Shown: in pieces, positions 60,596-64,000 of the stretch
How positions within the stretch are numbered: position 1 is the first letter of the stretch
Layout of the letters: the number at the start of each line of letters is the position of its first letter
Source of the DNA: an uncultured bacterium
GTDB lineage: Bacteria; Bacillota; Clostridia; Lachnospirales; Lachnospiraceae
Direction: 5' to 3'
Assembly (NCBI GenBank): GCA_905214875.1
Contig: CAJMNR010000021.1
Span: 1-64,000 of the forward strand
Length of the DNA stretch: 64,000 bases
Notes under the pieces: generated by a model
The model's database searches: none
Seen by the model: the letters and a program-made list of their open reading frames with translations, nothing else
Told to the model about the DNA's origin: nothing
Made by a program: the position numbers and the translations under genes

Positions 60596-62578
60596 TTATT
60601 TGTCAATAGAAGTATTTGTACTTTTTTCCTCTTCCTCCCCTAAAATCATCCTCTTATTCATATTTCTCTTGCGTAAAAAGTATACGCTATAGACCAGTAA
60701 TAACAGGATTGCCAATGCTAAAATGATGCTGATAATTGCCGGATTGTCTAATTTCGCATCCTTCCCATTGGTATTTTCAGGATTATTCTGGGCCACGCTT
60801 GCTGCCGACTGTAATGGCGCTATCGTTGTTTCCTGGGTTGGAACTGGTGTTGCAATCGGAGTTGCCACAGGTGTTACGGCTGGTGTTGCGGCTACTTCGC
60901 TTTCCTTATAATTGATGTCTTTTACTATCGTTCCCTTACGAACCAAGGTGTATGATAACGTTTCCCCGCTTGCATAATGAAAGACTAAAAATGTATTGCC
61001 CTCCTTAAGGCTTGATAAGAACGCTTTCTTTAAGTGGATGACACCTGCCCCGTAGTCTGGTTCAAAAGAACTGCCATACTCCTGATAGGTCGTGTAGTTT
61101 AATGGGCCTGCAGGCTTATGGGACGTATCAAATGCTTCCATTGCAATTAACTGGTCCCCATTAAAGGTTGCCGGAATATCCATGCTCTCGATGGTTCCAC
61201 TGCTTGTCTTTACTTGTTTCACATTATATCCATAAACATATACTTCAAAAGGCACTCCTTTTAAGAATTCAAACGTCAACGTCTCATAAACGCCATTTCT
61301 GGTTTTATTCTTCTCCTCTAAGCTCTTTAAGTAAGATGCCTTTATAGTAACGGTTTTGTTTTTCACTACATAATCCACTTGTGGTTTCAATGTGCCCGTT
61401 TGTGATTTGATTGCCTTTAAGGTTGTCCCCTGAAGCGCCATCGTAAGAGCAACATCCTGGATCTGCTTTCCCTTTTTTAGATAAATTGAGTCTGTGTTGA
61501 CATAAGCGGACCGAACCGTCGTTGGATTCTTTCTAAGTTTTGCAAATGTTTCATCTGACCAAAATCCCACTTCCCGCTCGAATAAGGTTCCAGTATCCCA
61601 TAAGCAAAGTGGAATTCCTGCCGTCTTGGTCTGGTAAAAGAACTCTTCAAAATATTTTAATGTCTCACCATGGTTGATGGCCTGACTGTATCCCTGCATT
61701 CCATATAATCCATACTCTGTACATACAAACGGAATGCTAGCCTTTTTAAATGAATTCGTTAACAGGGATACAAATTTGGTAATATCCTTTTTTACTTGTG
61801 CATTATATGTCGTCTGCCCGCCTGCATTTACACTAAATGCCCACAAGCCGTAATAATGCACGCTTACTGCTACGTTTTTATCCTTTAACGCCTTATAAGC
61901 CTTCTTAATGCTTGCAACCGTCTCTTCTGTCACTGCCCCATTGAGTGTAGAGATAAACACAGTCCTTGTCGCATTGTTCCCACCTGTTGCACGTACCGTC
62001 TTAACAAATATGCTATTCATCTTATTCAGAATATCCAGCTGTTCTGCCTGATTCATATTATTGTAATAAGGCGCATTGGCCCCCTCAAAGCTTAATAACG
62101 CCGAACAATCTTTAAAATGTAATGCAATCTGCTGCCATAATTTCGCATACAGCGACTGAGTTGCCGTCGGACTCTTCATATTGTTTAGCCACTGCCAAGA
62201 ATCCCCGTACATCGTTAAGATGACTTTGACCTTTGCATTTAATGCAGCATCGACCATGACTTGTATTTGATCATAGAATTCTTTCTCCACTACTCCGGTC
62301 TTAGTATCGAATTGCTTATAAAATGTTACCGGTATTCGTATTGTATCAAATCCCTCTTTCTTTATGTTTGCGATGATTTTCGCTGCTGTTTCCGGGTCCG
62401 TGATTTTCGTTTCCTCTACCCCTGTTTCATATGTATTCCCAAGATTGATTCCGTCCTTTATTCCATGAACATAGCTCTCTGCCTTGGCACTTACCTTTTG
62501 CCCTGATATTCCGATAAAAAAAATAGCTACCATACAGCATGTAATAAAGAAGAACACTTGATTTCGTTTCTTAGTCAT
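60596..62578 (-). CDS. GH5-like membrane-anchored protein lacking the catalytic acid/base
   Basis: A 660-residue extracellular protein: signal peptide or anchor (about 7-30), a GH5 TIM barrel (about 38-330), two CBM_X2-like domains (about 350-530), a Pro/Thr linker (VTPVATPIATPVPT) and a C-terminal membrane anchor (about 615-637) with a basic tail. GH5 normally has NEP with the acid/base Glu; here it reads FEGANAP, Ala169. The HHD motif of strand beta-3 is MYGD. The nucleophile Glu288 (VCTEYG) and the HYY pair (241-243) remain. Hydrolysis is therefore doubtful; a glycan-binding pseudoenzyme is likelier. The start at 62578 is 6 nt after GGGGGA. Confidence 0.85.
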   Translation of the reverse strand: MTKKRNQVFFFITCCMVAIFFIGISGQKVSAKAESYVHGIKDGINLGNTYETGVEETKITDPETAAKIIANIKKEGFDTIRIPVTFYKQFDTKTGVVEKEFYDQIQVMVDAALNAKVKVILTMYGDSWQWLNNMKSPTATQSLYAKLWQQIALHFKDCSALLSFEGANAPYYNNMNQAEQLDILNKMNSIFVKTVRATGGNNATRTVFISTLNGAVTEETVASIKKAYKALKDKNVAVSVHYYGLWAFSVNAGGQTTYNAQVKKDITKFVSLLTNSFKKASIPFVCTEYGLYGMQGYSQAINHGETLKYFEEFFYQTKTAGIPLCLWDTGTLFEREVGFWSDETFAKLRKNPTTVRSAYVNTDSIYLKKGKQIQDVALTMALQGTTLKAIKSQTGTLKPQVDYVVKNKTVTIKASYLKSLEEKNKTRNGVYETLTFEFLKGVPFEVYVYGYNVKQVKTSSGTIESMDIPATFNGDQLIAMEAFDTSHKPAGPLNYTTYQEYGSSFEPDYGAGVIHLKKAFLSSLKEGNTFLVFHYASGETLSYTLVRKGTIVKDINYKESEVAATPAVTPVATPIATPVPTQETTIAPLQSAASVAQNNPENTNGKDAKLDNPAIISIILALAILLLLVYSVYFLRKRNMNKRMILGEEEEKSTNTSIDK

Positions 62579-62672
62579 CACTCGTCCCCCAATTCTCGGT
62601 CTTTTTCTAACTCTTTAACCTAGTTTACATGGTATGATAGCATATTTTACATATTTTTACAATCTTAATTCA

Positions 62673-63854
62673 TTATACAATCTCATTTATATAGCATGGA
62701 AAACAACCTGTTAATGCTTCTAACATTTTCTTTGCCTGCTCTGTTTTATACTCCACTAGAAGGCTTGCAACCGCTTTGCTTTCAAAGAAGAATTCCGTAA
62801 ATGTTGCGATATCCATTTTAAGATCATAAGGCTCTTTTGTTACTGTTACCACTGTACCGGATTTTGAACTTCTTAGCTCATAAGTAGCCTCATTTTCTGC
62901 AATAATCGGATCTGTCACAGCAATACGGATTGTGATATCTTCATTCTTTGCCTTTAATAGCTTAAGTGCAGCTTTTACATCAAGGATTCTTGCCATAATA
63001 ATTGGCTGGTCACATCTATTTGCTTGTTCTAGAAATGGCATAATTTTTTCTGTTTCTAAAAAATGTGTCTCTAAAAATGCAACTTCTAATTCTTTATGTG
63101 GCTTTACCTCTTGCACATGCAAGAACAATGCATTTACAACAGCCTCCGTCTTCTCTGGATTCGTTACGGTCTCCACCACTTCCATATGGCCATTCTCAAG
63201 CATATAGAAGCAAACTGCCTGCAATCTTCCTGCTTCATAGATACTAACCAGTTCTCCGCCTGCTGCCTGCATCTCAAGACTGGTTCTCTCATAATATGCC
63301 TTGTTTCGTACTGTATATAGCGAAAATGCTTCGTCTAGTTTCTTCATAACAAAAGATACTGCTTCTTCCTTCTCTTGCTCTGTCAGCTGTCCATAAGGCT
63401 TTACCACAAGCTCTGTCTTTTGCAGACGTCCTGGCACTAAGTTTCCTACAATCCTCTTCTGACTATAAATATAGCGAAAATCATACGGAAGATAGATTTC
63501 TTTTGCTGCAGGCATGAGATACGTAAATAACTCTCCCTCTTTGTGTTTTTTACGAAGGGAATGAGTAAGTACCTGTCTCATGCAGCCTTGTCCACGCTTT
63601 TCTTCCTCGGTTGCCACTCCTACGATATAGTGGTACGTCTTTTCTTGTCCATGTAACGACATGCGAAATGGATTCAAATGCAACATGGACACTACCTCGT
63701 CCTCTTTAAGGACATAGATCTCATTGTCTTTTAATTTATGTTCAAAGTAGTAGTCCATATACGCTTTGGAATCACCGAAGCACTTTTTCCAAAGCGTATA
63801 ACAGCCTTTAACTTCTTCTACATCCGTTTGGTTATTTAATTGCTTAAGCAACAT
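62673..63854 (-). CDS. GNAT-family acetyltransferase, Eis-like
   Basis: A 393-residue protein with an N-terminal GNAT domain (about 15-140, with VGVATEEEKRGQGCMRQVL as the acetyl-CoA loop), a second GNAT-like domain and a C-terminal SCP2-like sterol-carrier fold (about 290-390). That is the Eis/Rv2416 layout, in which the enzyme acetylates amines including aminoglycosides. The start at 63854 is 6 nt after GGA and 17 nt after the stop of the upstream gene; a longer frame would overlap it. Substrate unknown. Confidence 0.85.
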   Translation of the reverse strand: MLLKQLNNQTDVEEVKGCYTLWKKCFGDSKAYMDYYFEHKLKDNEIYVLKEDEVVSMLHLNPFRMSLHGQEKTYHYIVGVATEEEKRGQGCMRQVLTHSLRKKHKEGELFTYLMPAAKEIYLPYDFRYIYSQKRIVGNLVPGRLQKTELVVKPYGQLTEQEKEEAVSFVMKKLDEAFSLYTVRNKAYYERTSLEMQAAGGELVSIYEAGRLQAVCFYMLENGHMEVVETVTNPEKTEAVVNALFLHVQEVKPHKELEVAFLETHFLETEKIMPFLEQANRCDQPIIMARILDVKAALKLLKAKNEDITIRIAVTDPIIAENEATYELRSSKSGTVVTVTKEPYDLKMDIATFTEFFFESKAVASLLVEYKTEQAKKMLEALTGCFPCYINEIV

Positions 63855-63870
63855 ATCTTTTCCTGCTTTA

Positions 63871-64000
63871 TTACTTGTTCTTTGCACAACCACTGCACCC
63901 ACTGCATCCACTCTTTTCTGACATAATATCGTCGTAAGCATAGTTCATCACAGTCGTAAGCATACAGATTGCCTGTGAGCTAATTCCTGCTCCTGAACCT
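63871..64000 (-). CDS. C-terminal end of an unidentified gene, truncated by the window
   Basis: A continuous frame on the - strand running off the window, 42 residues visible: AGISSQAICMLTTVMNY... ending KSGCSGCSGCAKNK. The CxxCxxC tail could bind a metal. I do not recognise the protein. Its TAA at 63871 and 16-nt gap fix the start of the GNAT gene downstream, and the two are likely co-transcribed. Confidence 0.55.
   Translation of the reverse strand, partial: GSGAGISSQAICMLTTVMNYAYDDIMSEKSGCSGCSGCAKNK

Noticed and set aside
1..64000. CRISPR arrays, rRNA genes, prophage genes
   Set aside because: No regularly spaced direct repeats, no rRNA sequence and no phage structural or integrase genes were seen.

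Overview
The window is a low-GC, AT-rich Firmicutes chromosome segment, most likely from a spore-forming Lachnospiraceae (Clostridium cluster XIVa) bacterium. The signs are sigma-H in the cysE-cysS-mrnC-rlmB-sigH order, a SleB-like cell-wall hydrolase, DUF1540/DUF6062/DUF6106 proteins typical of that family, a CIRCE-controlled groESL, a ZTP riboswitch on purH and a Cys T-box on cysE. No rRNA or CRISPR was seen. One tRNA (Thr-GGT) and one small decayed island were found.

Layout. 1-16 kb is housekeeping: an orphan GntR regulator, purH, a TIGR01906-type membrane protein with dCMP deaminase, an amidase, guaB, groESL, glnS, a SleB-like hydrolase, a eukaryotic-type hisA and a DUF1540 protein. 15.4-17.1 kb encodes an unrecognised single-pass protein with a C-terminal Ig-like domain. 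17.3-27.2 kb is nitrogen and amino-acid uptake: an ammonium transporter fused to a PII domain, a trans-4-hydroxy-L-proline dehydratase operon (activase, HypD, two EamA permeases) and a polar amino-acid ABC transporter. 27.6-36.1 kb is a phosphate block: HPr-like gene, pstSCAB, phoU, nptA, phoB/phoR. 37.1-43.8 kb is a D-proline reductase cluster: prdC, prdA, a small protein, prdB, a LysR regulator and a proline racemase fused to a TetR regulator. 44-54.9 kb holds a YfhO-type membrane protein, small enzymes, metNIQ, a NUDIX hydrolase, a Wzz/BY-kinase-like pair and a chemoreceptor. 55.1-55.98 kb is a scar (IS3 remnant, guaA 3' remnant, peptide plus membrane protein, tRNA-Thr). 56-64 kb is sigH-rlmB-mrnC-cysS-cysE, a GH5-like membrane-anchored protein, an Eis-like acetyltransferase and the end of an unidentified gene.

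How the parts work together. The window encodes most of a Stickland route from hydroxyproline: HypD dehydrates trans-4-hydroxy-L-proline to pyrroline-5-carboxylate; a P5C reductase, not in this window, would give L-proline; PrdF racemises it; and PrdA/PrdB with PrdC reduce D-proline to 5-aminovalerate. The operons for ammonium uptake, the amino-acid ABC transporter, hypD, prdC and prdF each have a recognisable promoter followed at once by a hairpin before the first gene. Four of these hairpins look like clear intrinsic terminators and the prdC one is weaker. This suggests a shared attenuation scheme.

The points most worth a second look are the proline racemase-TetR fusion, PrdB and PrdC that both carry cysteine where selenocysteine is usual, a PstS whose two halves appear circularly permuted, the leader-terminator family, a GH5 protein lacking its acid/base glutamate, a tyrosine-kinase partner lacking its P-loop, and the guaA/IS3 scar next to a possible peptide-immunity pair.
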